A stretch of 54,587 bases of DNA from an uncultured Eubacteriales bacterium (GTDB lineage: Bacteria; Bacillota; Clostridia; Oscillospirales; Oscillospiraceae), in contig CABSBF010000010.1 in NCBI GenBank assembly GCA_902475855.1, positions 1 to 54,587 of the forward strand, read 5' to 3'. The position numbers and the translations under genes are program-made. This document shows, in pieces, positions 8,249-16,877 of this stretch. The notes under the pieces were generated by a model. The model was given only the letters and a program-made list of their open reading frames with translations, ran no database searches and was not told the origin of the DNA. How positions within the stretch are numbered: position 1 is the stretch's first letter; every line of letters begins with the position of its first letter.

Positions 8249-10171
8249 TCACTCCTTCATTGATGTGCCGGCAAGCTTTGGCTGCTTCTTGGCTACCACA
8301 AGAGTCTGGTAGGCGAACACGCCCGCAATAATAAGGTAGGACGGAATATCAAGCAAACTGAAGGGCAGGAAGATCAAAACGGCCGATACGAGGATCAGAG
8401 CGCGGGAGAGGATCGGCATCTTGTGGTTTTTCCAGTAGCCGCCGATCATCACGGCAATAGACAGCACAACGACCGTGCAACGGAAGATGCCATAGACATT
8501 TTCCACCAGCGTACCCTGAAGCAGAATGCTTGGATCGTAGACAAACATAAAGGGAACGATGAAACCGGCGATGCCCAAGCGTGTGGCATGGCACGCCGTT
8601 TTGATAGGATTCGCCTCGGCGATACCCGCTGCGACAAAGGCGGTGAGCGCGACCGGTGGCGTGATGTTGGAAATCAAGCCAAAGTAAAACGCAAAGAAAT
8701 GCGCTGCAATAGCAGGCACGCCCGCGCTGATGAGTGGCGGTGCGCACAGGGATGCCACGATGACATAACACGCAACGGTCGGCAGCGCCATACCCATGAT
8801 GAGGGATGCTATGGCAGACATGATCAGCATTAGCGCGGTGTTTCCGCCGGAGATCGTGACCATCAGACTTGTCATCTTCACGGCAAGACCGCTGCGGTCA
8901 ACAACGCAGAGGATGATGCCTGCCGCGGCACATGCAACGGCAATGTTGGACGCGCTCTTTGCTCCATCGGTCACAGCGCTAAGGAAGTCCCTGACAGGGA
9001 ACTTGCGGCGGCGGAGCAGATTGGCTACAATCTCGCTTACCAACAGTACGGATGTTGCCCAGAAACCCGCCGTGCCGGGGCCGAAGTTAAAAACGCACAG
9101 CAGCACAATGAGCGTTCCGATCGAGATCAGCAGATACCAATTCTCCTTCATGATGGGACCGAGAGCGGGAATATCGTCCTTGCTCATGCCTTCAAGATGC
9201 AGTCGCTGTGCCTCAACATCCACAGCAAGAAAACAGGCCGTATAATACATCAGCGCTGCAGGCAGGGCACAGAGGATCAGCGTTGTGTAGCTCAGATTCA
9301 AGTTCTCTGCCATGATGAACGCTGAGGCCCCCATAATGGGAGGCATAATCTGACCACCGACGGATGCCGTAGCCTCCACTGCGCCGGCAAAGGGCGCGCT
9401 GTAACCGCTCTTTTTCATCATAGGGATCGTAAAGGTACCAGTGGTTGCCGCATTAGCGGGACCGGCGCCGGAGACCATGCCAAAAAGAGCGCTCGAGAGA
9501 ACGGAAACCTTTGCAATACCGCCGCGGAAGGTGCCGAAAGCCTTTTCAGCCAGCGCCATCATCAGATCACCGCCGCCAAACGAGACCATGATCCCGCCAT
9601 AGATCATCAACGGAAAAATCTCCTTGGCGCTTGTAGACAGAGCCGTGCCGAACACGCCCTGTACAGTCAAATAGGTCGAGCTGAGCAGGCGGTTGAGCGT
9701 AATGCCGTTATGCTTGAGCAGCCCCGGCAGGTACGGGCCGACAAAGGCGTAAGCAAGAAATACGATCGCCACCACACTCATAGATGTACCGATCGCGCGC
9801 TGCACGGCCAGCAAAATACCAACAATGATAAGGACCGCCAGAATGGTGTCCATCGTAGAAAGGTTTGCCGTCAGCTTCGGAGAGATGAACCCTTTTGTTG
9901 CAAGGATACGCAGGTTGGTGACCAAACCAAAGACGATAATGATCACACCGACCATATCCCACACGGTAAAGTGATCGCTCTTGCCGCCCGCGATCTGTGC
10001 CAGTCCGACGATCGTCATGGCGAATCCCAAATGCACTGCCATCTGCATGAAGCCGCTCAAAGGCAGCGTTGCTGTTGTGTACTCGTGAAACAGTGCCATC
10101 AAACACGCAACGACCGTGAGAAGCACAGAAGCTTTTGCGCGCCATTTAGGTGCTTTGTTCTCAATGCTCAT
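8249..10171 (-). CDS. TRAP transporter permease, fused 4TM-12TM (DctQM-type) subunits
   Basis: 640 residues with about 16 hydrophobic segments, the length of fused small-plus-large TRAP permeases that pair with TAXI receptors. The start at 10171 has AAGGAGG upstream. The DctM signature is present around residues 225-290: MVSGAGPANAATTGTF and VEATASVGGQIMPPIMGA. The protein would sit in the inner membrane and use a sodium gradient to import the substrate handed over by the TAXI receptor encoded 77 bases upstream (10249-11244). Downstream enzymes (PrpF-like, aconitase-like) point to a carboxylate such as a tricarboxylic acid; the sequence alone does not fix the substrate. Confidence 0.92.
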   Translation of the reverse strand: MSIENKAPKWRAKASVLLTVVACLMALFHEYTTATLPLSGFMQMAVHLGFAMTIVGLAQIAGGKSDHFTVWDMVGVIIIVFGLVTNLRILATKGFISPKLTANLSTMDTILAVLIIVGILLAVQRAIGTSMSVVAIVFLAYAFVGPYLPGLLKHNGITLNRLLSSTYLTVQGVFGTALSTSAKEIFPLMIYGGIMVSFGGGDLMMALAEKAFGTFRGGIAKVSVLSSALFGMVSGAGPANAATTGTFTIPMMKKSGYSAPFAGAVEATASVGGQIMPPIMGASAFIMAENLNLSYTTLILCALPAALMYYTACFLAVDVEAQRLHLEGMSKDDIPALGPIMKENWYLLISIGTLIVLLCVFNFGPGTAGFWATSVLLVSEIVANLLRRRKFPVRDFLSAVTDGAKSASNIAVACAAAGIILCVVDRSGLAVKMTSLMVTISGGNTALMLIMSAIASLIMGMALPTVACYVIVASLCAPPLISAGVPAIAAHFFAFYFGLISNITPPVALTAFVAAGIAEANPIKTACHATRLGIAGFIVPFMFVYDPSILLQGTLVENVYGIFRCTVVVLSIAVMIGGYWKNHKMPILSRALILVSAVLIFLPFSLLDIPSYLIIAGVFAYQTLVVAKKQPKLAGTSMKE

Positions 10172-10248
10172 AAAGCCCCTCCTTTATATTTTATATAGGA
10201 AAGGGCAGATAGATCTATCTGCCCTTTCCAAATACGGTTCGTGAACGC

Positions 10249-11244
10249 TTACATCACACCGATCTCGGTGAAGTAACGAACAGCACCGGGATGCAGATTG
10301 AAACTCGTGAACTCAACTGTATTCTCCGGAGTCATAAACGAACAGCCGGCATAAGCGTTGACCAACTCTTCCTGATTTTCATAAAGTGCCTTGCACATAT
10401 TGTAGACAAGGTCTTCGTCCACATCGGCGCGGACAAGCAGCTCGCCATAGAAAGCGACCATCTTGACCGGCTCGGTGATGCTCTTGCAGCCAAGATCGGC
10501 AGGATCGACCGTGCAGACCTTATAGTAGGGGTAGTCGGCAACAACTTTATCAAGGAATTCTTCATCCCATGTCAGGATGCGAAAATCGGGGTCGGATGCA
10601 GAGATCTGGGTGAGCAGGCTGGAAGGAACACCGGAGGTGATGAGGTTCGCCTCGACCTTACCCTCAGTAAACGCCTGCGTACCGTCGCTCTGGCTCATGT
10701 ACTCGGGGCTGAAATCGTCGGGCGTCATGCCGTCCTCGGCGATCAGCGCCATGTTCATCAGGCACTGACCGGAGCCGGAGGAGCCCATCTGAATCTTCTT
10801 GCCCTTGAGATCGGCGAGCGTTTGATAATCGCTCTTGCCGGAGACCACGATCATGCTGACGGTCTGGTTAAACACTCCCATCGAGCAGATGGTATCATCA
10901 TCGGCAGGCATGGCTTCCATAACAGCGTTGTAGTCCGCGCCGCCGGACATTGCGATCTGGCTCTCGCCGGAGAGCAGCGTTGCGATGTTATCCTGCGTGT
11001 TGGACGCGCTGACCGACATATCCATGCCGTCAACATGACTGTTGAGGACCTGTGCCATTGCCGTGCCACTGGAGTAGTAGCTTCCGCCCATTGAGCCGGT
11101 GGGCATTGTGAAGGTGACCTTCTGTGCAGCATTGCTGCCCTCGTTCGGAGTTTTGGCCGCGTCATCATCATTGGTGCCGCCGCAGGCCGATAGGGAGAGG
11201 ACCATTACGGTGCTGAGAATCATAGCTATAAACTTTTTCATCAT
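10249..11244 (-). CDS. TAXI-family TRAP transporter solute receptor (lipoprotein)
   Basis: 331 residues. A lipoprotein signal is clear (KKFIAMILSTVMVLSLSACGG, with Cys near residue 21), so the protein should be lipid-anchored outside the membrane. The mature part starts FTMPTGSMGGSYYSSGTAMAQ, the TAXI hallmark, and continues with LADLKGKKIQMGSSGSG. Two adjacent ATG codons (11244 and 11241) follow AAGGAG; the second has the better spacing. First gene of the leftward operon. A promoter, TTTACA-17-TACTAT reading leftward, is seen at 11352-11380. TAXI receptors bind glutamate, 2-oxoglutarate or other carboxylates; here the neighbouring enzymes suggest a tricarboxylate. Confidence 0.92.
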   Translation of the reverse strand: MMKKFIAMILSTVMVLSLSACGGTNDDDAAKTPNEGSNAAQKVTFTMPTGSMGGSYYSSGTAMAQVLNSHVDGMDMSVSASNTQDNIATLLSGESQIAMSGGADYNAVMEAMPADDDTICSMGVFNQTVSMIVVSGKSDYQTLADLKGKKIQMGSSGSGQCLMNMALIAEDGMTPDDFSPEYMSQSDGTQAFTEGKVEANLITSGVPSSLLTQISASDPDFRILTWDEEFLDKVVADYPYYKVCTVDPADLGCKSITEPVKMVAFYGELLVRADVDEDLVYNMCKALYENQEELVNAYAGCSFMTPENTVEFTSFNLHPGAVRYFTEIGVM

Positions 11245-11351
11245 AAGTCTCCTTTTCTTCTTGTTGGTTTCGTCCGATTCTGTCAGCGACTGCCCTGCTT
11301 ATTGACCGAATTCCCATTGAGCAGCACTTCTTCACTGACTATCTTGGCAAA

Positions 11352-11380
11352 ATAGTACAAGAAATGTGTCAGATTGTAAA
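11352..11380 (-). promoter_or_regulatory. sigma-70 type promoter of the TAXI/TRAP operon
   Basis: Reading leftward: TTTACA (11380-11375), 17-base spacer, TACTAT (11357-11352). It lies 108 bases upstream of the receptor start and about 20 bases from the first dyad. Confidence 0.6.
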
Positions 11381-11399
11381 ACACCATTTTTGAATCCCC

Positions 11400-11462
11400 T
11401 TCCATTCCTGGCGGGAATGGAAACTGCATTAATTATACATTCTATTCCATTTCGTAATAGAA
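11400..11462. promoter_or_regulatory. two similar 23-bp dyads, probable operators of the divergent operons
   Basis: Dyad 1 (11400-11422) has half-sites TTCCATTCC and GGAATGGAA around a 5-base core. Dyad 2 (11440-11462) has TTCTATT and AATAGAA at matching positions. They share the pattern TTCyATTCC-n-AATrGAA and their centres are 40 bp apart, close to four helical turns. They lie between the leftward promoter and a possible rightward one, a usual place for LysR-type control. Confidence 0.65.
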
Positions 11463-11481
11463 CAACATAAATAAAAAATAT

Positions 11482-11510
11482 TTTACATCATAATTTAATT
11501 GGATTATCCT
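11482..11510 (+). promoter_or_regulatory. possible promoter of the OadA-like/PrpF/hydratase operon
   Basis: TTTACA (11482-11487), 17-base spacer, TATCCT (11505-11510) in a very AT-rich stretch, 86 bases before the first start codon. The -10 is weak, which would suit an activated promoter. Confidence 0.35.
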
Positions 11511-11595
11511 TGGTATTGCAAAGAGAATTTAGCATATTTGAGACATGAATACAAGATGCACTGATTTTATACTGCAATGGAAAGGATGCAAGCAT

Positions 11596-13023
11596 ATGGC
11601 TTTTTGGAACAGATCCCCGCAGCCGGTGGCAAAGGCCGATCCTCCCACCACTTACGTCCCTCTCTCCGACTGGAACACTGCCTACGGACCAATTAAACTT
11701 TCGTCATGCGATTTTCGCGATGGCCAGCAGTCTGTAATCGCTACACGGATGCGCACGGAGGACATGATCCCCATTCTTCCGCAAATGGATGATTTTGGCT
11801 TTTCCTGCATTGAGATGTGGGGCGGCGCAACATTCGATGCCTGTGTGCGCTTCCTGAAAGAGGACCCGTGGGAGCGCCTTCGCGTATTTAAGCAATATTG
11901 CAAAAAAACGCCGCTGCGTATGCTGCTGCGAGGGCAAAATCTGCTTGGCTACACGCCGTATCCTGATGATGTGGTGGAGCGGTTTGTCACCGCCGCAGCG
12001 CGTAACGGTATTGATATCTTTCTGATTTTCGACGGTCTCAACGACATCCGCAACTGTGCCTGCGCAGCAAAAGCCGCACTCAAGGCAGGCAAACTGGTCG
12101 AGGGAAATATTCAGTTCACGTCCAGCCCTGTACACAGCATCGACTCGTTTGTCAAGACGGCACAGGACTATGTTGCTATCGGCGCGACGGCTGTGCATTT
12201 GGAGGATATGGGCGGCATGATCGATCCCGTTACCGCGGCAAAAACTGTTGCGGCTGTCAAGGCGGCAGTCGGCGTCCCCGTGCACTATCATTCCCATTGT
12301 ACCGGCGGTATGACGGAGATCACCTACTGGGAGGTTGCCCGTGCCGGGGCGGATGTTCTCGATGTGGACTGCTCTGCCCTTGCCCTTGGAACCAGCCATC
12401 CGGCGGCCGAGAGCATGATCGCCGTGCTCGCTCAGACACCGCGCAGCACTGGTCTTGACTATACAAAGCTGATCCCGATCTCCAACTATCTCAGGGAAGT
12501 ACGCAGGAATTATGCCGACTATGAATCCAAACTCAAGGGCGTGGACATTAATGTTGTACGGCACCAGATCCCCGGCGGAATGCGTTCAAATCTGGAATCT
12601 CAGCTCACACAGATGAATGCCATTGACCGCCTTGACGAGGTGCTTGAGGAGGTCGTTCATGTTCGTGCCGATCTGGGCTATCCCCCGCTCGGCACACCGT
12701 TCAGCCAGATGTGCGGTGCTCAAGCCAGCGCAAACGTTCTTACGGGTGAACGCTATAGGATGATCCCTAAGGAGGTGCGCGCTTATGTCCGCGGAGAATA
12801 CGGCAAGGCGCCCGGCACCGTCAACCGTGCACTGCAAGAGAAGATCCTCGGCAAAGACGGAGCGCCTATCACATGCAGGCCGGCCGACCTCATCGAGCCC
12901 GGCTATGAGCGGCTCCGCGCCGAGTGCGCGGACTTTGCCCGCACAGAGGAGGATGTGCTGACCTATGCAATGTTCCCCACTGTTGGCGGTGCTTATCTCA
13001 AGGAAAAATACGGTCTTGTCTAA
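11596..13023 (+). CDS. OadA-like carboxyltransferase-fold protein with altered active site and no biotin domain
   Basis: 475 residues; the ATG at 11596 has AAAGGA 9 bases upstream, better than a start 51 bases earlier. It aligns along its length with the carboxyltransferase part of oxaloacetate decarboxylase alpha (CIEMWGGATFDAC, LRGQNLLGY, VVERFV, QIPGGMRSNLESQL, ITCRPADLIEP), but stops where OadA continues into its biotinyl domain. In OadA, pyruvate carboxylase and transcarboxylase 5S the carboxylated lysine lies in an IKDM(A/S)G motif; here the position reads HLEDMGG, Glu203 (codon 12202-12204). The metal histidines remain (VHYHSHCTGG, His230/232). The usual RDAHQS reads RDGQQS. So a biotin-dependent decarboxylase is doubtful; a metal-dependent lyase or aldolase of the DRE-TIM kind is my inference. 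PrpF and hydratase genes follow at once. Confidence 0.85.
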   Translation: MAFWNRSPQPVAKADPPTTYVPLSDWNTAYGPIKLSSCDFRDGQQSVIATRMRTEDMIPILPQMDDFGFSCIEMWGGATFDACVRFLKEDPWERLRVFKQYCKKTPLRMLLRGQNLLGYTPYPDDVVERFVTAAARNGIDIFLIFDGLNDIRNCACAAKAALKAGKLVEGNIQFTSSPVHSIDSFVKTAQDYVAIGATAVHLEDMGGMIDPVTAAKTVAAVKAAVGVPVHYHSHCTGGMTEITYWEVARAGADVLDVDCSALALGTSHPAAESMIAVLAQTPRSTGLDYTKLIPISNYLREVRRNYADYESKLKGVDINVVRHQIPGGMRSNLESQLTQMNAIDRLDEVLEEVVHVRADLGYPPLGTPFSQMCGAQASANVLTGERYRMIPKEVRAYVRGEYGKAPGTVNRALQEKILGKDGAPITCRPADLIEPGYERLRAECADFARTEEDVLTYAMFPTVGGAYLKEKYGLV

Positions 13024-13049
13024 GGCTGGTACGGAGGCATAGAAACAGC

Positions 13050-14177
13050 ATGAAATATATGAAAAAATACCCTTGCGTCTATATGCGAGGCGGTACGAGC
13101 AAAGCCGTCATCTTCCACGAGAAGGATCTGCCCGAGGACAAGTCCCTCTGGGACGACATTTTCCTCAAGGTCATGGGTACGCCCGACGTCAAGCAGATCG
13201 ACGGCATGGGCGGCACGGTGTCGTCCACCAGCAAGATCGCCGTCATTGCGCCCTCGAAGCACCCCGGCGCTGATGTGGACTACACGTTTCGTCAGGTCGA
13301 TATCGTAATCCCAAATGTGGATCATAAGGCCAACTGCGGCAATATCGCCTCGGCTGTTGGACCGTTTGCTATTGACGAAGGGCTCGTTCCCGCCGTCGAG
13401 CCCGAGACGATCGTGCGGGTGTTTAACACCAACACCAACAAGATCATTGAAGAACATATCCAGGTGGAAAACGGTCATGCCAAGGTGCATGGTGATGAGG
13501 TCATACGGGGCGTGCCCGGAACGGGCAGCCGCATCGATCTGTTCTTCATGGATCCGGGCGGCGCGGCCACGGGCAAGCTCTTCCCGACTGGAAAGACGCG
13601 TGACACCTTTAGCATCCCTGACTACGGTCCCATTGAGGTCTCGATCGTGGATTGCTCGAATGCCATTGTTTTTATCCGCGCGTCCGACCTTGGTATCAAG
13701 GGCGGCGAACTGCTGGAGCTGAACGCCAATAAGAACGTGATGGAGCACATTGAGCGGATTCGCTGCTTTGCAGCCAAAGCCTGTGGTTTTGTGGAAAACT
13801 GGGAGGACGCAAGGACAAAGTCCACATCGCTGCCCAAGGTCTCCATCGTCTCCGCTCCACAGGACTACATCGACATGGACGGCAGCCTGACGCCCGCTGA
13901 TACGATGGATGTCTGCGTGCGCGCCATTTCTGTCGGTTCTTTGCATAAGGCATATCCTATCACGGTCTCCATCGGCACGGGCGCGGCGGCACTCCTGCCC
14001 GGCACCATTGTCAATGAGATCGTCAAGCCCGCGGACGGTCAGACGATTGTGCGCCTTGGTCACGCCAGTGGCGTGACAGCAGTGGATATCCGCATCGAAA
14101 ACGGAAAGATCATTAAGGGCGGCGTGACGCGCACAGCACGCCGTATCATGGACGGATATGTTTACGTCCGTGAGTAA
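13050..14177 (+). CDS. PrpF-family isomerase (aconitate/methylaconitate/oxalomesaconate isomerase type; YbhH-like)
   Basis: 375 residues; the ATG at 13050 follows GGAGG at 13033-13037 with a longish 12-base gap. Family hallmarks are visible: YMRGGTSKAVIF near the N-terminus, MGGTVSSTSKIA, and DHKANCGNIASAVGPFA around residue 95, where Lys and Cys take part in proton transfer. These cofactor-free, diaminopimelate-epimerase-like enzymes shift a double bond in unsaturated tricarboxylates: 2-methylaconitate (PrpF), 4-oxalomesaconate (GalD) or trans-/cis-aconitate. Together with the hydratase 17 bases downstream it would turn a non-standard aconitate isomer into one that can be hydrated. It parallels ybhH of E. 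coli, whose substrate is not settled as far as I know. Confidence 0.9.
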   Translation: MKYMKKYPCVYMRGGTSKAVIFHEKDLPEDKSLWDDIFLKVMGTPDVKQIDGMGGTVSSTSKIAVIAPSKHPGADVDYTFRQVDIVIPNVDHKANCGNIASAVGPFAIDEGLVPAVEPETIVRVFNTNTNKIIEEHIQVENGHAKVHGDEVIRGVPGTGSRIDLFFMDPGGAATGKLFPTGKTRDTFSIPDYGPIEVSIVDCSNAIVFIRASDLGIKGGELLELNANKNVMEHIERIRCFAAKACGFVENWEDARTKSTSLPKVSIVSAPQDYIDMDGSLTPADTMDVCVRAISVGSLHKAYPITVSIGTGAAALLPGTIVNEIVKPADGQTIVRLGHASGVTAVDIRIENGKIIKGGVTRTARRIMDGYVYVRE

Positions 14178-14194
14178 CAGGAAAGGAAGGCACC

Positions 14195-16459
14195 ATGATC
14201 ACCCTTCACGAAGGCAAGCATTATATCATTGATGGAACGCGCATCGCAAAGCTCGAGGAGCTGCCGCAGCAGTCCGCGCAGCAGGCAAAGGAGGCTACGC
14301 TGACCTACCGTGTACTCGCCTCACACAATCGCGGCGGCGATATGGAGAACCTTGACATCCGATTTGACAGCATGGGCGTTTACGACAACACTTATGTTGG
14401 TATTTTGCAGACCGCCCGCGCCAGCGGCCTCGAAAAGTTTCCCATTCCCTGTGTCTTTACCAACTGCCACAACTGTCTGTGTGCTGTAGGTGGTACGCTG
14501 AATGCAGACCTGCACAAGTACGCGGTTTCTGCCTGTGTCAAATATGGCGGCATTTATGTCCCGCCGCACGAGGCGGTCATCCACCAGTACATGCGCGAGA
14601 TGATCGTCAACTCAGGTGAAATGTCTATCGTATCTGACAGCCATACCCGTTACGGCACGCAGGGCTCTCTTTCCATCGGCGAGGGCGGCCCTGAGCTGGT
14701 GAAGACAATGGTCGGTAAGGGCTACGCGCTCAAGTACCCCAAAACGATCGCCGTCTTTCTCACCGGTTCGCCGAAACCGTGGGTCGGCCCGCACGATATC
14801 GCACTGTCGATCATCGGCAAGGTGTTCAAGAACAATTTCGTCAAGAACGCGGTGTTGGAATTCGTTGGTCCGGGCGTTGCCAGTCTATCGATGGACGATC
14901 GAAACGGTATTGACACGATGACCACCGAGTCCGCGTGTCTTTCCTCCATTTGGATGACGGATGAGAAGACAAAGCGTTACTTTGAGATTCACGGCCGTCC
15001 CGAGGGCTACAAGGAAATGAGACCTGGCGCAGTCGCGCTCTACGATGGCATCGTCGAGGTCGATCTCGATACCGTTGTGCCATCCATTGCACTTCCGTTC
15101 CACCCCAGCAATGTCTACCCGCTTGCGGAAGTTATCGCCAACCCGAAGGACGCAATGGCGATCGTTGAAGAGAACGCTAAGCGCGTGTTTGAGAATAATA
15201 AGAACATCACCTGCGATATGCAGAGCAAGGTCGTCGACGGCAAGATCCATGTCGATCAGGGTGTTGTAGCGGGTTGCTGCTCGGGTTCGTTCAGCAACAT
15301 CTACTCCATGAGCAAGATCGCCGAGCACATCGGCAACGGTCTTGGTGCGTTCGGCCTCAATATCTATCCCGCGAGCCAGCCCATTATGGTCGCGCTCAAT
15401 AAGAGCGGTGCGATGACCACGCTGATGGAATACGGCGCACGGATCAAAAGCGCCTTCTGCGGTCCCTGTTTCGGTGCGGGCGACACACCGGCGAACAATG
15501 ATTTCTCCATCCGCCACACCACGCGCAACTTCCCCAACCGAGAGGGCTCCAACCCTGCCATGGGGCAGATTGCGAGCGTTGCACTGATGGATGCGCGCAG
15601 CATTGCGGCAACGGCGTTTTCCGGTGGCGTTCTGACCAGTGCGGAGGATGTGTGGGAGGATTTCGATGTTCCCGAGTACACCTTCGACGCGAAGATCTAC
15701 GAGCGTGTGGTCTACAACGGCTTCGGCAAGGCCAAGCCAGAGACTGAGATGGTCTATGGCCCCGACATCAAGGACTGGCCGGAAATGTCCGCACTGACAG
15801 ACAATCTGCTGCTGCGTGTGGCGAGCGTCATCCGCGATGAAGTCACGACGACCGATGAACTGATCCCCTCAGGAGAGACCGCATCTTACCGCTCCAACCC
15901 CGAAAAGATTTCGCAGTTTACGCTGATCCGCAAGGACCCTGAGTATGTGGGCCGCACGAAGAAAACACGCGAATATGAGCGCGCCCGTGTTGCGGGCGAT
16001 ACCGCCAAGTCAGAGGAATTTTATACGCCTCTGCGTATGATTGGTGTGACCACACCGGTAGAGGAGTTGATGAAGACGACTGGCATCGGCAGTGTGCTGT
16101 ATGCCAAGCGTCCGGGCGATGGCAGCGCGCGCGAGTATGCTGCCAGCTGCCAGAAGGTGCTCGGCGGTCTTGCCAACATCTGCATTGAGTACGCAACCAA
16201 GCGCTATCGCTCCAACTGTGTCAACTGGGGGATACTGCCCTTTACCAACCCCGATGATAATATTGATCTTGCCGTCGATGAGTACATCTACCTCAAAGGC
16301 ATCCGCAAGGCGGTCGAAGACGGGCGGACGCACATTGACGCCACGGTCATCGCGGCGGATGGCAAGGCGCGCATACTTCCCCTCGATCTGCCTGAAGTGA
16401 CGGAAGATGAGAAGCGGATTCTCCTCGCAGGCAGTCTGATTAACTCCTATAAACTGTAA
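14195..16459 (+). CDS. aconitase-superfamily hydratase (YbhJ-like)
   Basis: 754 residues, matching the E. coli YbhJ length rather than AcnA (about 890). GGAAGG precedes the ATG. Iron-sulfur ligands are present: AGCCSGSFSN gives the first Cys and FCGPCFGAGD the C-x-x-C pair, so a 4Fe-4S cluster is expected. Substrate-binding blocks include IVSDSHTRYGTQGSL, NGIDTMTTESACLSS and IRHTTRNFPNREGS (the Asn-Arg block of aconitases). The C-terminal part (from about 560) corresponds to the swivel domain. Reaction type: reversible hydration/dehydration of a tricarboxylate such as aconitate or a substituted aconitate. Last gene of the rightward operon; substrate unknown. Confidence 0.9.
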   Translation: MITLHEGKHYIIDGTRIAKLEELPQQSAQQAKEATLTYRVLASHNRGGDMENLDIRFDSMGVYDNTYVGILQTARASGLEKFPIPCVFTNCHNCLCAVGGTLNADLHKYAVSACVKYGGIYVPPHEAVIHQYMREMIVNSGEMSIVSDSHTRYGTQGSLSIGEGGPELVKTMVGKGYALKYPKTIAVFLTGSPKPWVGPHDIALSIIGKVFKNNFVKNAVLEFVGPGVASLSMDDRNGIDTMTTESACLSSIWMTDEKTKRYFEIHGRPEGYKEMRPGAVALYDGIVEVDLDTVVPSIALPFHPSNVYPLAEVIANPKDAMAIVEENAKRVFENNKNITCDMQSKVVDGKIHVDQGVVAGCCSGSFSNIYSMSKIAEHIGNGLGAFGLNIYPASQPIMVALNKSGAMTTLMEYGARIKSAFCGPCFGAGDTPANNDFSIRHTTRNFPNREGSNPAMGQIASVALMDARSIAATAFSGGVLTSAEDVWEDFDVPEYTFDAKIYERVVYNGFGKAKPETEMVYGPDIKDWPEMSALTDNLLLRVASVIRDEVTTTDELIPSGETASYRSNPEKISQFTLIRKDPEYVGRTKKTREYERARVAGDTAKSEEFYTPLRMIGVTTPVEELMKTTGIGSVLYAKRPGDGSAREYAASCQKVLGGLANICIEYATKRYRSNCVNWGILPFTNPDDNIDLAVDEYIYLKGIRKAVEDGRTHIDATVIAADGKARILPLDLPEVTEDEKRILLAGSLINSYKL

Positions 16460-16733
16460 TTCACAAAATATTTGGCCAGATGGAAAGTCCTGTCCCACAG
16501 CGCGGAACGGGACTTTCTGTGAGAAAGGAGCGGTTACGCAGATCTGTGTAGCCACAGGCGATGTAGAACTTTATCTGCACCAGTGAAGTCATTCAGCATA
16601 GGCGCAGAAGCTCCACCAGCATTTTCAGCTGTTCCACGTCACAATCAGGGTAAATGTCCAGACTGGCACTGCCGATACGCAGTGTGGCGCAACGTTCCGC
16701 TACTATTGCCTCATGCCTGTCTATCCTATCATA
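16460..16733. other. intergenic region after the hydratase gene
   Basis: No gene supported. A loose inverted repeat (GAAAGTCC near 16480 and GGACTTTC near 16508) has no T tract. Short open frames here lack ribosome sites and family resemblance. Confidence 0.5.
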
Positions 16734-16777
16734 GTGGAAGGGAGACTCACGACAGAGTCTCCCTTCCACTTATTTTA
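16734..16777 (+). terminator. intrinsic terminator
   Basis: Fifteen-base perfect arms GTGGAAGGGAGACTC (16734-16748) and complement (16755-16769), 6-base loop, followed by TTATTTTATG. It lies between the convergent hydratase operon and the AraC gene. Confidence 0.75.
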
Positions 16778-16877
16778 TGTGTGAATATACGGATTTGGCG
16801 AGCTGCCGGGAAAATCCATTCTTTCCATTTCCCCGTTCCCTTTTGGACGGCGGTATAGGATTGGCGGCTCCGCACCG

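Noticed and set aside
11400..11422. First dyad read as a transcription terminator
   Set aside because: No T tract follows, the stem is short, and a second dyad with the same consensus 40 bp away points to protein binding.
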